Below are positions 19,560 to 31,784 of a stretch of 64,000 nt of DNA, in pieces. The stretch comes from Symsagittifera roscoffensis (lineage: Eukaryota > Xenacoelomorpha > Acoela > Convolutidae): the NCBI RefSeq assembly GCF_963678635.1, contig NC_087071.1, positions 18,229,613 through 18,293,612 on the forward strand. The letters are read 5' to 3'. The notes beneath the pieces are model-generated. The model ran no database searches. It was not told the origin of the DNA and saw only the letters and a list, made by a program, of their open reading frames with translations. Each line of letters opens with the position of its first letter. Positions within the stretch are counted from its first letter, which is position 1. The translations under genes and the position numbers were made by a program.

Positions 19560-22410
19560 TAAAAAATGAAGGCAAAATTACAAACTGAAAGGAAAAAGAT
19601 TAAATGATGGAGTTTATCCACTTTTGTAGTTTCAAAATTGAATTTTAATTTTCATAAACCCCATAGGATTAACAAACGGTTTCAAATGTAAGAACAGATT
19701 ATGTTAGGCCCACAGATTACCCTCTATATTTGTATACACAAAACTTTTTATCTTAAATATCTTTGGAACTAATTTGAATAAAGATGACTAGGAAATGTCT
19801 TTTTGTTTATAAATGCTTTCTGCCTTCAGCTACGCCCTTATTTTGTAGAAAATAAGTAATATGCGTAGAGACAGTCAAAGTTTTGAGATTTTGAATGTCT
19901 TTATGAGTTTTTTTCTTTCAAAAACTAGCCTGCAAACTCTTAGAATATTTGTTGAAATTTTTTCCTGCGTATACGGTTACAGCTTGATTTCGCAGAAAAA
20001 CTGAGTGGCCTCAGGAAATTTCTAACGTTTTTTTTGGAACCTTTTCTCTTTTTCTTGTAATCTAACCTGCCATTTTGACATTGAGTTCAATGAAAAAGTA
20101 GGCAGTAAGTTTTTTAATCTGTTTAAACTTCTATAACCTTATTTTAAAAGAGAAGCCGCTGTGGTTTTGGGTTAAGTTCAATTTGAGGTCTTTTTGAAAC
20201 TGGCTGGCCCCTGATATCGAAACTGCTTCTAAAAAAACTGAGTTTCAGTTAAAAAATTTTAAATTGACTTGTGCATTTTCAATAGTCTTTTGTTGCCTTT
20301 AAAATTTAGCAGCTACTTAAAAAGTGAACTTTAAGCAAATGAAAAATTCAGAAGCTCAAAAAAGCTACTAGAAGCTACTGGAAGCTGAAGTGAACCGAAA
20401 AAGTGATAATTGACGTCAAATATTTTGTATGCTTACATTTATTAGTTTTCATAAGAAAAAAACAGAAGCTATTGTCAACACTAAAATCAAGAACTGATTA
20501 AATTATTATGCCATAAATTACTATTATCGCTCACCTAATCAGCCACTTTAACTTATAATTTTGTGCTGTCTTGGGGACAACTATCTATGTATATTCAAAA
20601 TGCTCTTCAGAAAAAAATCTCAGCAAAGAATTCGATTTTTTATCACAACTTTTTGTGTGCTTATAGTGTATTTTTGTCGACTGGGAAGTTTATCATTCCC
20701 TCCCACAAAATACAAGCATCTTTTCATGATGTAATCAAGTCTAAAAAAACTATCAATTGACGACAGCAATAAGTGACTGATGTTTTTCTACAGATTGGGA
20801 TCTCGCAAAAAAAGTCAATAATTTTCATTTTTGAGTGATGTTGTTTCATAAATTAGTTTGATTTTTCAATGTGGTTTCTCAGTTTTCAATTACCGCTTTG
20901 GTTAATTGTTTTTTTTTCTTGTTTTCAAAAACGTCTTAGAGTTTGAATGTGAGACTTCTTTTGAAGTTAAGTTTATACTCGATAGCAAAAAAAATCTAGA
21001 AACAAAAAGCGAATAGCGGAATAGTTGTGAGTTTTTTTTTGTTTCAAAAGGATACAAATTTTGAATTTTCCTGTTGAAAGAAAAATTATCTAAACAATAA
21101 CTTTTCCCCAATTGCGTCATTTTCGGTAAAAGTTAAAGCGCTGTAAAAAACAAAGCGGAAACTCAAAGCGCTGTATCGTAATCTTGTTTTCTACGAAACT
21201 CAAAACATGTTCAGAAAAGTTTTGAGATTTTTTTCTGTTTACCCTTGTCATACAAGTTCATACTATGGAAAAAACTCTCATCATAGAGTTTCATGCAATT
21301 CCATAGAAACAAAACATTGTATGAAAATCAGATGACAAGAATTGTTTCATAGAATGAAAAAGTTTGATATGTGTTAAATGCATTTTTCTTGTATCTTTTT
21401 TGTGTTTCACTCTGAACACAAATACTAAAAAATGCGAAAACCAACAGGTCAAACGGCATTGAATTGCAGTTATAACTACGTATTGCTAGATGCCAAGATA
21501 GATAAAAATTGAATCTTACATCACAGAGAACCTTTAATGCCACCTCTTATTTGTTAATGTATAAAATTGTGCGTGGACTAGGTTATGCGCAGAAATTTGA
21601 GAATCTGCATAATAAAAAAACTTTGGGAATTGTTTGTTTTCGTTCGTAAAACCTGTTAAGAAACTGAAACAAAAATTAAAAATTAAAGTTATCATACAAT
21701 TTTCATCAATGGAAATGCTATGATAAAACTTTTCAAGAGAACTCTTAAACTTAATGATATGATACGTTTTTTTGAATGGAATTGCATGATAAAGTTTTTT
21801 GTTGCCTGGGTAACACGGTTAAATTGAAATCCTTAAAACGTTTTCATCTGTCTGTTTTGATGGTCTTCTTTTCTTGACCTACTTGATTTCAACAAAATCT
21901 CTGTGGTGCAACGAGTTCATTGAAAATGCCCAGTCCAAAACAATTACAAATAAAAAAATACTAGTAATCAAAAATTAAAAAATTTTATCACCATTATTTG
22001 GATATTTTAGCCAAAATTTACGATTAGGATTTGCAGAAAAAGGCAAAGGAAATGAGCCATTTTCTAGCCATTTTTAATAGCTGGTACAAGCATTAATATC
22101 TTTTTGATTTTTTACGTTTTTTCCAAAAAAAGGTTGCAAAATGCCCAAGTTTGCACAATAAATCAAATTCCCATTCAACAAAATTTAATACAATTTGTTT
22201 ATGAGAGAAAAGACCAAAATACGAGCTGTGTAAGCTCCTAACGGAAAAAATCAATTGCCTTTTTTCTGGGCCTGGTAATGTGCCTCACATTCAAGCAACA
22301 AGCACGAACGGTGGTCGGCCGTTTGATTGAGATTCGAAGATGTATTCAGTTAAACAGAGCTCAATGAATTTTGATTAAAAAGTTATGTAATTTTTTATTT
22401 CCAATGGCAA
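19560..22410. other. No gene seen
   Basis: AT-rich sequence with many homopolymers; short frames at 20563-20760, 20902-21120 and 21328-21543 have no motif or splice context. Two pieces (21250-21340, 21690-21800) belong to the degenerate 'ttgtatgaaa/aattccatag' family. Confidence 0.4.
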
Positions 22411-22419
22411 GATTGTTTT

Positions 22420-23110
22420 TTAGGAGTAATGAACGTAGTGAAGACTCTTATATAGGTCTTGATGATTCTTTTTGTTTTCTTTTTCGGGAAAAAGTCTTAA
22501 TAAGCTCTAATAACTACAGATGTGCTTTTATGCATATTATTTCATTTATGAATAGACTTTAGTATTGATGCACATTTTGAGTTTAATTGAAATTCATCTG
22601 CTGAAAGTTACCTAAATGTCAAACTCCAAATACAAACGTGGAAATCGCTCAAAAAAACGTGAACAATTTCCAGTTTCGAAAGTGGAATTTAATTTTTAAA
22701 TTTCAGCGGAATAAAAACTTTATCTACTGATCCAGATTTCTCAAGTTGGGTTTTTGTTATTAAAAATTATAGACTGTTCTGGAAAATCAAAGATATTAAA
22801 GGGTATCTATTTTTTCAATGAAATTCGAAATTTGAAATTTCAATGAAGTTCGAGATTTCTTCAACAAAGTGTTTTTTTTTGTTTACTTGCGTTTCTTACA
22901 CTTTTCCCCATGTCTGGAAGACTACCAGCTGATTTAACAAACACATCCCGCCGCAAAACAGCCAATCATATGCTTGAACGATTCTGCAATACAGTTTTTT
23001 TCCAAGAAAAAATAAAAATGCAGCACATAGATTCTTCTTTAGTTTTTTCTTGCTGACTGTTGGCTATCTTCGAAATTTTTTTTAGGGGGTTAAAAGTTTT
23101 CGCTCTCTTT
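22420..23110 (+). repeat. R1 dispersed repeat, long copy
   Basis: Blocks in order: 'gtgaagactcttatataggtc', 'ttgaaattcatctgctgaaa', 'tttcgaaagtggaatttaat', 'aataaaaactttatctactg', 'aatcaaagatattaaagggtatc', and a tail near 'ctgactgttggctat'. The same order is present at 32430-33010 and 35460-36180. No coding capacity, clear inverted ends or tail were found, so its class is unknown. Confidence 0.6.
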
Positions 23111-23345
23111 TCAAACCGTTGTATGAGTTCATGAATAATCTCGCTCGCAGTATTTCACCAAAACCGGTCTTATTAAGTTTAGATCATTGGCTTGTCTTGC
23201 ACTATTCCTTAAAAGTATTTGTATATGCAATAAACAGCAGTGCATTAATTTATTAAACGAAGTTCACAAGTTTTCCAAATTGTTCCAAATATCAGCACGA
23301 CTTTTTCACAAAACCAAGTTGAATTTTAACAAAATCTTAGAGAAA

Positions 23346-23700
23346 ATGTGCAGATGTTGCGGTTGTCATGGCCATCATGGCTATCATGGCGGCCATCATG
23401 GCTATCATGGTGGTCATCATGGTCATTATGGCCATCATGGTCACTATGGACATCATATGGCCTCAGATCAGAAACCAAGTTTTAAAATAATTGGACCTTT
23501 TGATGAACTCTATAACGAAAAAACACTTGGTGTGTGTATCATGGGCATAATTTTCTCGGCCAATTCCTTCATCCATTTCGCCAGTCTGTTCCCCTTTTTG
23601 GGTGAGAATGTGGGGGACTTTGGGAATAAAGAGGAAGATATTGGCATGTATGCCAAGGACAGCAAGGCAGGGAACCGCAGTTTGATCAATACTGATTCAT
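23346..23700 (+). CDS. CxCCGC membrane-protein family, copy A (exons 1 and 2 fused; partial)
   Basis: The start is ATG 23346 because it aligns with the starts of copies B and D (MCRCCGC versus MCACCGC, MCKCCGC); upstream codons in the same frame are not family-like. Residues 7-37 are almost only His, Gly and Tyr (runs such as GHHGYHGGHHGYHGG), an expansion from a 'catcatggc' tandem. The region from PFDELYNEKTLG to VCIMGIIFSANS, split by an intron in B and D, is continuous here. The first membrane segment follows, then the family loop GDFGNKEEDIGMY. The exon ends at 23700 with a strong donor CAT|GTAAGT in phase 1, like B and D. I could not find its exons 3-4 downstream, so it is partial or broken. 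Continuation of the open frame to 24014 is treated as intron. Confidence 0.7.
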
Positions 23701-24008
23701 GTAAGTTCATGCTGGTTCATGATATAAACACTGCTTTTATGAGTGCAAAATTTTCTACTGGAAATCATAGTTTCGTTTCGAAAAGAACCTTGAGCGAACA
23801 TGATGCGATGATTGGAGGTTCGATATCTTTTGTTGGATTTTGGCCTCGTGGTAATTGCGGTCTTGTCTTTTTTAGTGAGTCGCGTCGAGAAGACTTGTTT
23901 GTGTGTACTAAATTTGTATTCGAAAAAGTTGAAATGGGAGATAATGACAACAAAAAAATCTGCAAAAGCCAGCTTAGTAACAAAAAAAGTATTTGTCCCA
24001 CGAAAAAA

Positions 24009-24620
24009 CACTAGTGGACAAAATTAAGCGCAAACTCAATTGTTTAAAATCTGATATGCCTGTTTTCCAGGATGATTTTAGAAAACAATCACTGGGATTT
24101 CAAATAAATTTTCTAAATAAACGAAGAGCAAATGATCAAAGCTACCCTCTATCAAGTTGTTAAACTTTGTCTTTAAATACATTTTTCCATGTTTAACAAC
24201 TGAAGCTATAATAATCTGCACAAAGCTTATGTTCTTTCTTAAATCAGCGGATAAACAAAATTTACAAGTAATAGTTTTATGCGATAAAAATGAACTCTTC
24301 AGTGTGACAATTTTACTAAATTTTTTGGCTGTTTGGCTCTTCTCCATTTTCCCACCTTTCAAATTTTGATGCTTATAATTGTTCAAAGTGTCGTTTTGGC
24401 CAAACGCATATAAAGTTTCAGTAAACTCAGTAAAGCAAAAAAAAAAAACTGACAAGTCCTTAAAAAATATTAATATGTTGATAAGGGGTAGCTCTGATCC
24501 TTCGCTTTTGATCTATTTAAATACTTGTTTGGAAATCCCAGTGAATGATGTATGAACTAATACTTTAAAACCGTCATTTCAAAAGAAAAAACACTATCTT
24601 ATTTTTTAGTCAAACACTGT
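24009..24620 (+). mobile_element. Tc1/mariner-like MITE, older copy
   Basis: Starts CACTAGTGGACAAAATTAAG, a Tc1/mariner-type end, and shares its interior with the clearer element at 31785-32247 ('gcaaatgatca..gctaccc', 'ttctttcttaaatcagcgga'). Subterminal inverted repeats of about 75 bp pair 24086-24162 with 24476-24550. The right terminus has decayed, so the end is approximate. Non-coding. Confidence 0.55.
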
Positions 24621-24649
24621 TTAATTGAAATATTTCTTTTACAACAAAC

Positions 24650-25440
24650 AATTACCCATTTAATAATTTTAGGGTACATACTTAAACTTGATAACCACGG
24701 GCTACATCAGATGTTAAAATTGATTGGTGTCGTGGTGCTGTGAGATGAAAAACCTAAGTGGTTTCTGTAATGATCAAATACATTTTATACAGTTACCATT
24801 TAAGGAAAAAACCTTGTCATACTACTAACATGGAAAACTGTGTAGTCGCTTTCCTTCTGCCCCAATAGGCTCGTAAGTTTTTGAGATGTGGTTTTTAAAA
24901 AATTTTCAGAGATTTAAGGTTCGATTTGATGTTTTTTTCGAAGATACTCTGCTATTTTGGAAGCGAGCTCAAAGAAATGCGCTCAGTAGTAGCAAAAAGT
25001 GCGGAAACTTTGCTATTTGCTTATCTTTTTTTTTTGTGTCAGAAATGGTTTCCAGTGAAGGTTTGGTTTTTTTTCTCATACGAAATTATGTATTAGATTA
25101 GTTAGGAGTTGATGAACATAGTTAGGATTCTTATGAAGGTCGTGAAGATTTTTCAGGAATGGTATCAAAAAGCTCTAAGAATAAAGAAAGTAGTACTGGA
25201 GTCCATGCAATATTTTTAATGATATTATTAATGCACTTGGGTGTCTGTGTAATTTTTGAGTTGATTTGAAATGCTTCTGATAAAAGGCTGTCAAGTTGCG
25301 GTATCCAAAAATGGGAGATGTAAAACTGGAATGATTTTGAGTTTCGACTATGGGTTGCAAATTCCGAACTCTTTTGGCAACGTTTCTCAAAGGAATTATT
25401 TTATTTAAAAAAAAACATAAAAATTACAATGCATTTTGAT
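24650..25440. other. No gene seen
   Basis: AT-rich. 25109-25145 ('gttaggattcttatgaaggtcgtgaag') echoes 3990-4035. No splice-bounded exon or RNA gene was recognised. Confidence 0.35.
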
Positions 25441-25444
25441 TTTC

Positions 25445-25990
25445 AAAACGTTACGTTTGTCCCAATTATGTTTATTCCAATTTTTTTGAAGAAAATGGCG
25501 AAGAAATTGTGCTCTGGCTGTTTTTTTTTCTCCGGAAAAAATTCGACTTTTTTTAATTTGAAGGATTTTTTTTAAAGATGTTTGAAGTAGATTTTTGTCT
25601 TTAATTCAATTTTATAAAGATTTTTCAGTTGTGATTTTTTCGAACAGTTACAGGGATTCAAAAAATGAGGCCAATTTGAGAGAAGTAACGCGCGATACAC
25701 TTCGCGCTATTATTGCATAAGCAGAGATTTACTCCGTCTTAGAAATTGTTACAAATTGGTTAAAGGAAGTTTATTTGCCACAATTGATTTTTCACTAATA
25801 ACTGAATCTATAATTTTAAAATTTATATGACGTGTGGGGGATGATATTTACAAAAAAAACTCTAATTTAAAAAACAACATTTGTTTCATTTCAATAAATT
25901 TTTAAATTTTTTAAGGTTATTACTGCTGCATAAACATTAAAAAGTAGTGGGAACATTCAGGGCTTCCTCGTGATACGAGCAGTTTTGTTT
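25445..25990 (+). repeat. R2 dispersed repeat, copy 1
   Basis: Carries the R2 signature: 'taacgcgcgatacacttcgcgctatt' followed by 'aagcagaga', then 'gacgtgtgggggatgat' and 'cattcagggcttc..gtgatacgagcagt'. The same series is at 27890-28400 and 30175-30715. The 'acgcgcgatatatttcgcgc' core is a near-palindrome standing out from the AT-rich surroundings. Class unknown. Confidence 0.6.
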
Positions 25991-25999
25991 TATTTTAAG

Positions 26000-27880
26000 C
26001 GAAATTCAAATTAAATTGACGGTAAGCGGCTATTTCATCCTACTCAGAAGGTTTTCAAATCAATTAGAGGCACGCTTGTAGTTTTGATTAATTGGTTACA
26101 GCATGCTGAATGAATGACTTTGCACTTAAAATAACTTCCAGGTGTATGTGTTTTTTTTTTAAAAAGTTCATCTATTTGGAGACGTGAAATGACGGTAAAA
26201 ACGTTTTTGCAGTTAGATTTTCATATACCCTAGATTATTTTCAGCATACAATTTCAAGTTCTCGAGATATAATTTGCTATAACCAATGAGAGTCTTCTAA
26301 AAAATCGCACAAATTTCATGGTGAAACTGGGAAAACCTAGAGTCATTATTTGAACTCGTTTAAACGTACAATAGTCAACTTGCGTGTGTTCATATGCAGT
26401 TCAAGAAAAGATCAGTACAAGAATTTTTTTCTCTGAACGAAAATAGTTAATCTACAGCGTAAAACCAAATGGAGCGAAAAAACCTGACATACTCGCAAAT
26501 GAGTTGTAGAGGTAGTTTGAAAACTTGTTTAAAGTGAGAAAACAACAAATTTAGCATGTGCAAAACAAAGGAAAATCAAGCTTGACTGTGAATTGACTCC
26601 CTCGTGCGTGAAAAAAGTTGCAAACATTAATTAACTCGCTGTGATCAAACCATTTGCATTTTCAGATCAAAAGAGATAAATGGATAGAAGAGGTGCTTAG
26701 AAAAATCCAACAATTTTTCAAAATACGGATGTCCGTTATGGGAAACTACTACTCTTTTCTAAAAATAGCAAAGAAAAATATTGAAATACTACGCTTACAA
26801 GCTGATCATAGCCCTCTCTCTGGTCTCAATTAGTGATGATTTCAGCATCCTCAAAAACAAATAAGCTATTACATTTTTCTAAAATGGTGATTTTGTTTTT
26901 TGATAAATTTAAAATCCATAGATATTAATTCAAAAATTTGTCTCCAATTTGTTTTTCAATTTAAATGTTTTGATTTTTGATTATTTAGAATCAATGCGCA
27001 CATCGGTATACTTAGGAATTTCTTGAAAATATCTTTTTATAGAAAAACTAATTCCGCTTTCAGAATTCCCAAATTATCACAATATACCTAAACCTGTTTT
27101 CTTATTTTGGCTCTTGTTTTATTTAACTCAAAACAAAAAAAAATAAGCTTTTCTATGTTCATCGACACTTTGCCAATCGACGTTAATATTACTCGACATA
27201 TTTCGCTCCATATCGCGTAAGCTGCATTATAGTACCATTTAGATAATAAATCAAACTACTATCTGAAGCACGCTGCGATTTGGTTCGGTCACTATACGGT
27301 TTTATCTGCAATGTAGAGCACTTTGCAAAATATGAGTCAAAAAGTTTATCATGGGGTTATCTTTAAAAAAAATCTCACGAAAAAATAAAAACCTTTCTTC
27401 ATTTCCTTTTTGACAAACTATAAGCTATTTTTAATCATAAACACTTCACGCACGGATATAAACAGGCTGTCAAACCAAGCTCAGTTTTGCATTGATGTAA
27501 TTTTCAGCTCTGCTTTTCCAACTTATGAAGAAAATGACGGAGTTCGTTTTTCTCCATGCAAGTTTCATTTTTTTTTGTTAAGCCATTTGTGACAGGCTTT
27601 TTATCATCAACTAGAAAAATGCCAATTTTATATGATTTTCATTTTCGATGTTTTTTGAAATTTTTTTTGGGAGTCTCAAGTTAAGACAGTTTGGGAGGGC
27701 TAACACTCGATATATTTTGTGTTAATTCAGTATAAGCTACAAAACAAATAAATCCAAATTGTCTAGGGGCAAAGTATTTGAACTAATTTATGAACTAACA
27801 GATACGAATCAAATCACTTGTACTTTACATAGCTTGTTGGGCAAAAAAGCAAGGGGAAAATGGGAAAACTATCAAAAAGT
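26000..27880. other. No gene seen
   Basis: AT-rich; the frame at 27410-27592 overlaps the degenerate upstream part of R2. Nothing else recognised. Confidence 0.35.
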
Positions 27881-27889
27881 TTATATTTT

Positions 27890-28400
27890 TGTTCCGACTT
27901 TCGAAGAGAGCGACGGAATGTTTGTGCTGGGGGTGTTTTTTTCTTCAGAAAAAAAATCGATTTTTTATAGCCATTTTTGACGGAATTTTTTTAGATCATT
28001 CAAAAACTATTGTTTTATTGAGCTCAAACTTAAAACATATTTCACCTGTGATCATTTTTCCAAATATATGGTTGATCGTAAAGATTGCCAATTTGGAGAG
28101 TTTGCGACAATTCACGCGCGATAATTTTCGCGCTGTTTACGCGGAAGCGGAGATTTAATCAGACTTAGAAATTGACTCAAATTGGTTGAAGCAGGCTAGT
28201 TATGATAATTGCTACGTTACTAAATGTAAATCGATCATTTTGTACTTAATACGGCATGTGGGGGATTATTTTAAAAAATTCTCAGTAATTTCAATTTTTT
28301 TTGGAAAATTCATCAAATTTTTGAAAACAAACTGCCCTATAGACCTTAAAAGGCAGTCGGAAAATTCGGTGCTTTGGATTGATACGAACAGTTTTTTTAA
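27890..28400 (+). repeat. R2 dispersed repeat, copy 2
   Basis: Same blocks as copies 1 and 3: 'ttccgactttcgaa..agcgacgga', 'attcacgcgcgataattttcgcgctgtttacgcg', 'cggcatgtgggggat', 'aaggcagtcgg'. Open frames here are by-products of the repeat and do not match between copies. Confidence 0.6.
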
Positions 28401-28751
28401 AATCATTTATTATAAAAAAAAAACTTTTTTTTATTACTCTCGAGTTCGTTCAATCATTACTGTATTTATATAATCAATGTATTTAATAATTATTATGTCA
28501 CTTGTTTTTTTCACAGTAACCTTATGTATTGAAGGGTCTAATTCATCCATTTAATTGGTATGTGCCTTGCTTGCTTTGTTTTTTGCTGAAAGTTTGAAAT
28601 ATTTTGCTCTTGTTTTGATATTTGTTTCAAATTCTTAACCTCACCTGGATCGAATTAGGGATGATTTTGCTTACTTAGATAAAAATACCAAAACAAATCT
28701 GATGTGAGCCTAGTACATACAAGCCTTACTGCTGGAAATTTAGGTTGCTTT

Positions 28752-28808
28752 TTAGGGGGGAGATTGTTCACTTGGTCTATTCAGGGTGGAGATTCTTTAC
28801 ATGGGCCC
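28752..28808 (-). repeat. Merlin-type element end (doubled)
   Basis: Two tandem motifs, 'ggggggagattgttcacttggtc' then 'gggtggagattctttacatgggcc', built like the doubled right end of the Merlin element at 16603-16669 (G run, GATT, 'caattga'-type box, terminal CC). The opposite end was not found, so only a terminal fragment is claimed. Confidence 0.45.
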
Positions 28809-29436
28809 TTCTAAATTGCTTTTCAAGCCAACTTTGGTGGAAATTTCCTCAAGAAGCGATTATATCAAAATAATATAATAAATATGCATCCAAATTTTTA
28901 ATAGATTTGTTAACAGTTCTTGTCCGGGCAGTTCAATTTGAATCGGTGCTTTAAAGGCACAAATCGATTGGAAATATCTTGTTACTAGCCATGCTTGTAA
29001 CGTTCTTGTTTCAAACTCTTTCTACGAATCGAAGTGACGAACGTGATCCTACTTTCCAGAAATCTACCATTAAATAAACCCGACCTCACTAATTTGCTTT
29101 TGATCCAATTGTCCGAAAAAAGTTAAGAAATAAATCGAAATTTTATTCGAATCAGGTTATTTTCCAATTTCGTTCAAAAAGTCACATATTGAGTTAGCTC
29201 ATGTTTTTTGCTCACGCTACAAATTAAAAGTCACCGTTGATTTTTGTGCTACTTTTTCAACACAAATGTGAACAAAAGTCATCATCACTTTTCGATTAGC
29301 TACTTCGTTTTAAATTTATTTTTTTTGAAACCACTTCCATTTTTTCTTTTTTATTATTTTTAACCCAAGTTGGAAACTATTTTAACTTCGAATTATTAAT
29401 AATCAAGTTGAGATTTTGTTCTAATTTATTGTCAAA

Positions 29437-30979
29437 ATGTGTGCGTGTTGTGGTTGTGGTAAGCATCACCATCATCATATGGCTGCTGACATTATCCACT
29501 ATAAACGAGTGTATGGATCTTTTGATGAGCTCTGCTCTGAGACACGCTTAGGGGTGTGTATCTTTCAGTTGTGAAATGATATACTGTCGATTTTTTAAAG
29601 AAAATTCCTTTTTGTAAATGGTTATAACCTTTTGAGATGAATAAAAAAATCAACTCATTTTTTGAGAATTGAATTAGGCTCTCCTAACCTTTCTCCACCA
29701 CATTTCAATTATGTAATTCAAATTCAATTTTACCGTGTAACCACCTTTTTTGTGAAGGTGCGTATAAGGACACTGTGCAGGTGCGTATGAGACTGCATGG
29801 ATAAAAGTTAGAACCACAGAACTTGGCAGAATGCCTGGAACGTTTGAAAACTCAGAATGTGGTTGGGAAATGATAAAAGAATCTAGGAGAACTTTTTGGG
29901 AACAATTAGCTCTTTTCCACTCCCTCTTCATTTTTCAAAATAATGATTTTTATGTTTGTTCTACGTGTTATAACGACAAAATGCGTGATGTTTCGATGTG
30001 ACGTATGAAGAACAAATCTCTGTTCCTAGTTGTCAGTTTTTTCCTCATGCCAAAATTCATTGCATTATGGCAACGCTAAATAAGCTTTTCAAAATTGAAT
30101 TTGAAAGTGCGGAAACTGAAAAAGAGCCAAGAAAGTTGGCTCGCTTTGCGATTCGACACTCGTTCAAGATCAATTCTGTCATTGTTCCGACTTTCGATAC
30201 GAAAGTAACGGAATATTTGTGCTCGGGCTGGGTTTTTTTTTCTTCAGACAAATTTCGACTTTTTATCTAGCCTTTTTTGACGGAATTTTTTTATATCATT
30301 CAAAAGGTATTGTTGTCCTGAGCTCAACTTTGATAAGATATTTCACCTGTGATTATTTTTCGTAAAATTATGGGGGTTTAAAGATTGCCATTTTGGCCAA
30401 TTTGGGACAATTAACGCGCGATATATTTCGCGCTATTAACGCGTAAGCGGAGAGTTAATCCGTCTTAAAATCGTTCCAAATTGGTTAAAAGAAGCTTATT
30501 TGCCATAATTGATTGGTTACAAGGAGCTAAATCTATCTTTTTGTACTTTAAATGGCGTGTGGGGGGATGATTTTTAGAAAAAATTTCAAATTAAAACTTT
30601 TTTTAAAAATTTTTATTACATTTAATTTTTTAATGTTATTACTGCTCCATAAAATCTTAAAAGGCAGTCGGAACATTCAGGGCTTCGCCCTGATACGAGC
30701 AGTCTTGTTTTAAATATTTCAAATTGTATCCTTTTTGAAATGAATACTGTTTATGAAATGAATGATAGTCTTTATGATCGGTCGTCCAATTATATCATTT
30801 CTCAACTTAGATATGTACCATCGGCATAATTTTTGCCGCCACCTCTTTGATCCACTTTGCCAGTCTGTTACCCTTTTTGGGCCAGAATGTGGGGGACTTT
30901 GGAAATAAGGAGGAAGATATTGGCATGTATGTCCGGGACAGCAGGGCATCAAACCAGAGTTTGATCGATAATGGGTCAA
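29437..30979 (+). CDS. CxCCGC membrane-protein family, copy B (two exons visible)
   Basis: Exon 1 is 29437-29553 (MCACCGCGKHHHHHMAAD, then GSFDELCSETRLG), ending in phase 0 at GGG|GTGTGT. Exon 2 is 30811-30979, acceptor CAACTTAG|ATA, ending in phase 1 at CAA|GTTAGT. Joined, it reads through TRLG-ICTIGIIFAATS, the first membrane segment, and the loop GQNVGDFGNKEEDIGMYVRD shared almost unchanged with copies A and D. The open frame and matching intron phase argue that it was under selection until recently. Intron 1 (1257 bp) holds a family 1 MITE (29909-30110) and an R2 repeat (30175-30715). No exon 3 or 4 was found before copy C, so this is a truncated gene or its 3' exons are too diverged to see. 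Confidence 0.68.
29909..30110 (-). repeat. MITE family 1 in intron 1 of copy B
   Basis: Left end 'agctcttttccactccctc' resembles GGCTCTTTTCCAGTCCCCC. The core has 'gttttatacgtgttataacg'-type sequence, 'gtatgaagaacaaatct' and 'cattgcattatggcaacg' as in the intact copy 41395-41615 (same orientation). The right end has decayed. Confidence 0.6.
30175..30715 (+). repeat. R2 dispersed repeat, copy 3, in intron 1 of copy B
   Basis: Best-preserved R2: 'cattgttccgactttcgat', 'aattaacgcgcgatatattt' followed by 'cgcgctattaacgcgtaag', 'atggcgtgtggggggatgat', 'cagggcttcgccctgatacg'. The last block is a short perfect hairpin (cagggc..gccctg). Confidence 0.62.
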
Positions 30980-31151
30980 GTTAGTGAAGCGTTATTTTTT
31001 CCGGTCTAAAATAATTTAACGGTTTAAATGCTACTCGATTTTAACTTGAAAATTTTCAACAACTCAACGAATATAGTTTTCTGTCCCAAATTTCATATTG
31101 TACACTTTCATCATATTTTTCTAGAAAAAATGTTGCGATGATTTTGCGATG

Positions 31152-31713
31152 ACTGTGTTTGACTGGACACAAAATGATCGTGCTCGATCCGAGAAATTGG
31201 TTTCAGCCAATTTGCCAATTTGAGTGCAAAAAAGTTTGCGATCTGAATGGTAAAGACAAATGATAATCTTCATGATCGGTCGTCCAATTATATCATTTCT
31301 CAACTTAGATATGTACCATCGGCATAATTTAAGGAAAAGTGCGGAAACTGAAAAAGAGCCACGAAATTTGGCTCGCTTTGCGATTCGACACTCGTTCAAG
31401 ATCGATTGAACGAGTGTCGATTCGTATGTCAGAGAAAGTTTCAAACTTTTTCTGTGAAACCACAAACAAATGCAGATTGACAATTTAAACTTTTGAAATT
31501 TTCGTTCGGGAAGCATCTTTATGAGCTTTGTCTTTACCATTCAGATCGCAAACTGAAACATAAAAGCAGGTGTTTGACTGGACACAAAATGATCGTGCTC
31601 GATCTGAGAAATTGGTTTCAGCCAATTTGAGTGCAAAAAAGTTTGCGATCTGAATAGTAAAGACAAAGCTCATAAAGATGCTTCCCGAACGAAAATTTCA
31701 AAAGTTTAAATTG
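31152..31713. repeat. Compound local duplication with a 74-bp inverted repeat
   Basis: 31481-31554 and 31640-31713 are inverted copies over 74 bp with one mismatch and an 85-bp spacer, a strong hairpin if transcribed. The spacer and right arm start repeat 31152-31258 directly ('gtttgactggacacaaaatg'). 31271-31329 repeats 30776-30832, the acceptor and first codons of copy B exon 2. 31332-31400 repeats 30108-30178 and is followed by a second short palindrome (cgacactcgttca.. / ..tgaacgagtgtcg, about 31387-31422). The pieces are out of their original order. Confidence 0.8.
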
Positions 31714-31784
31714 ATCCTTCAATTGAACATTTTTATGTTGCGTCATCAAAAAACTTACGTTCGATTTTAATTTTATCTTTTATA

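Noticed and set aside
23701-24014. Continuation of the copy A reading frame beyond 23700
   Set aside because: The family shows an exon end exactly at 23700 with a strong GTAAGT donor; sequence after it does not resemble exon 3 of copy D and soon enters a Tc1/mariner-like MITE.
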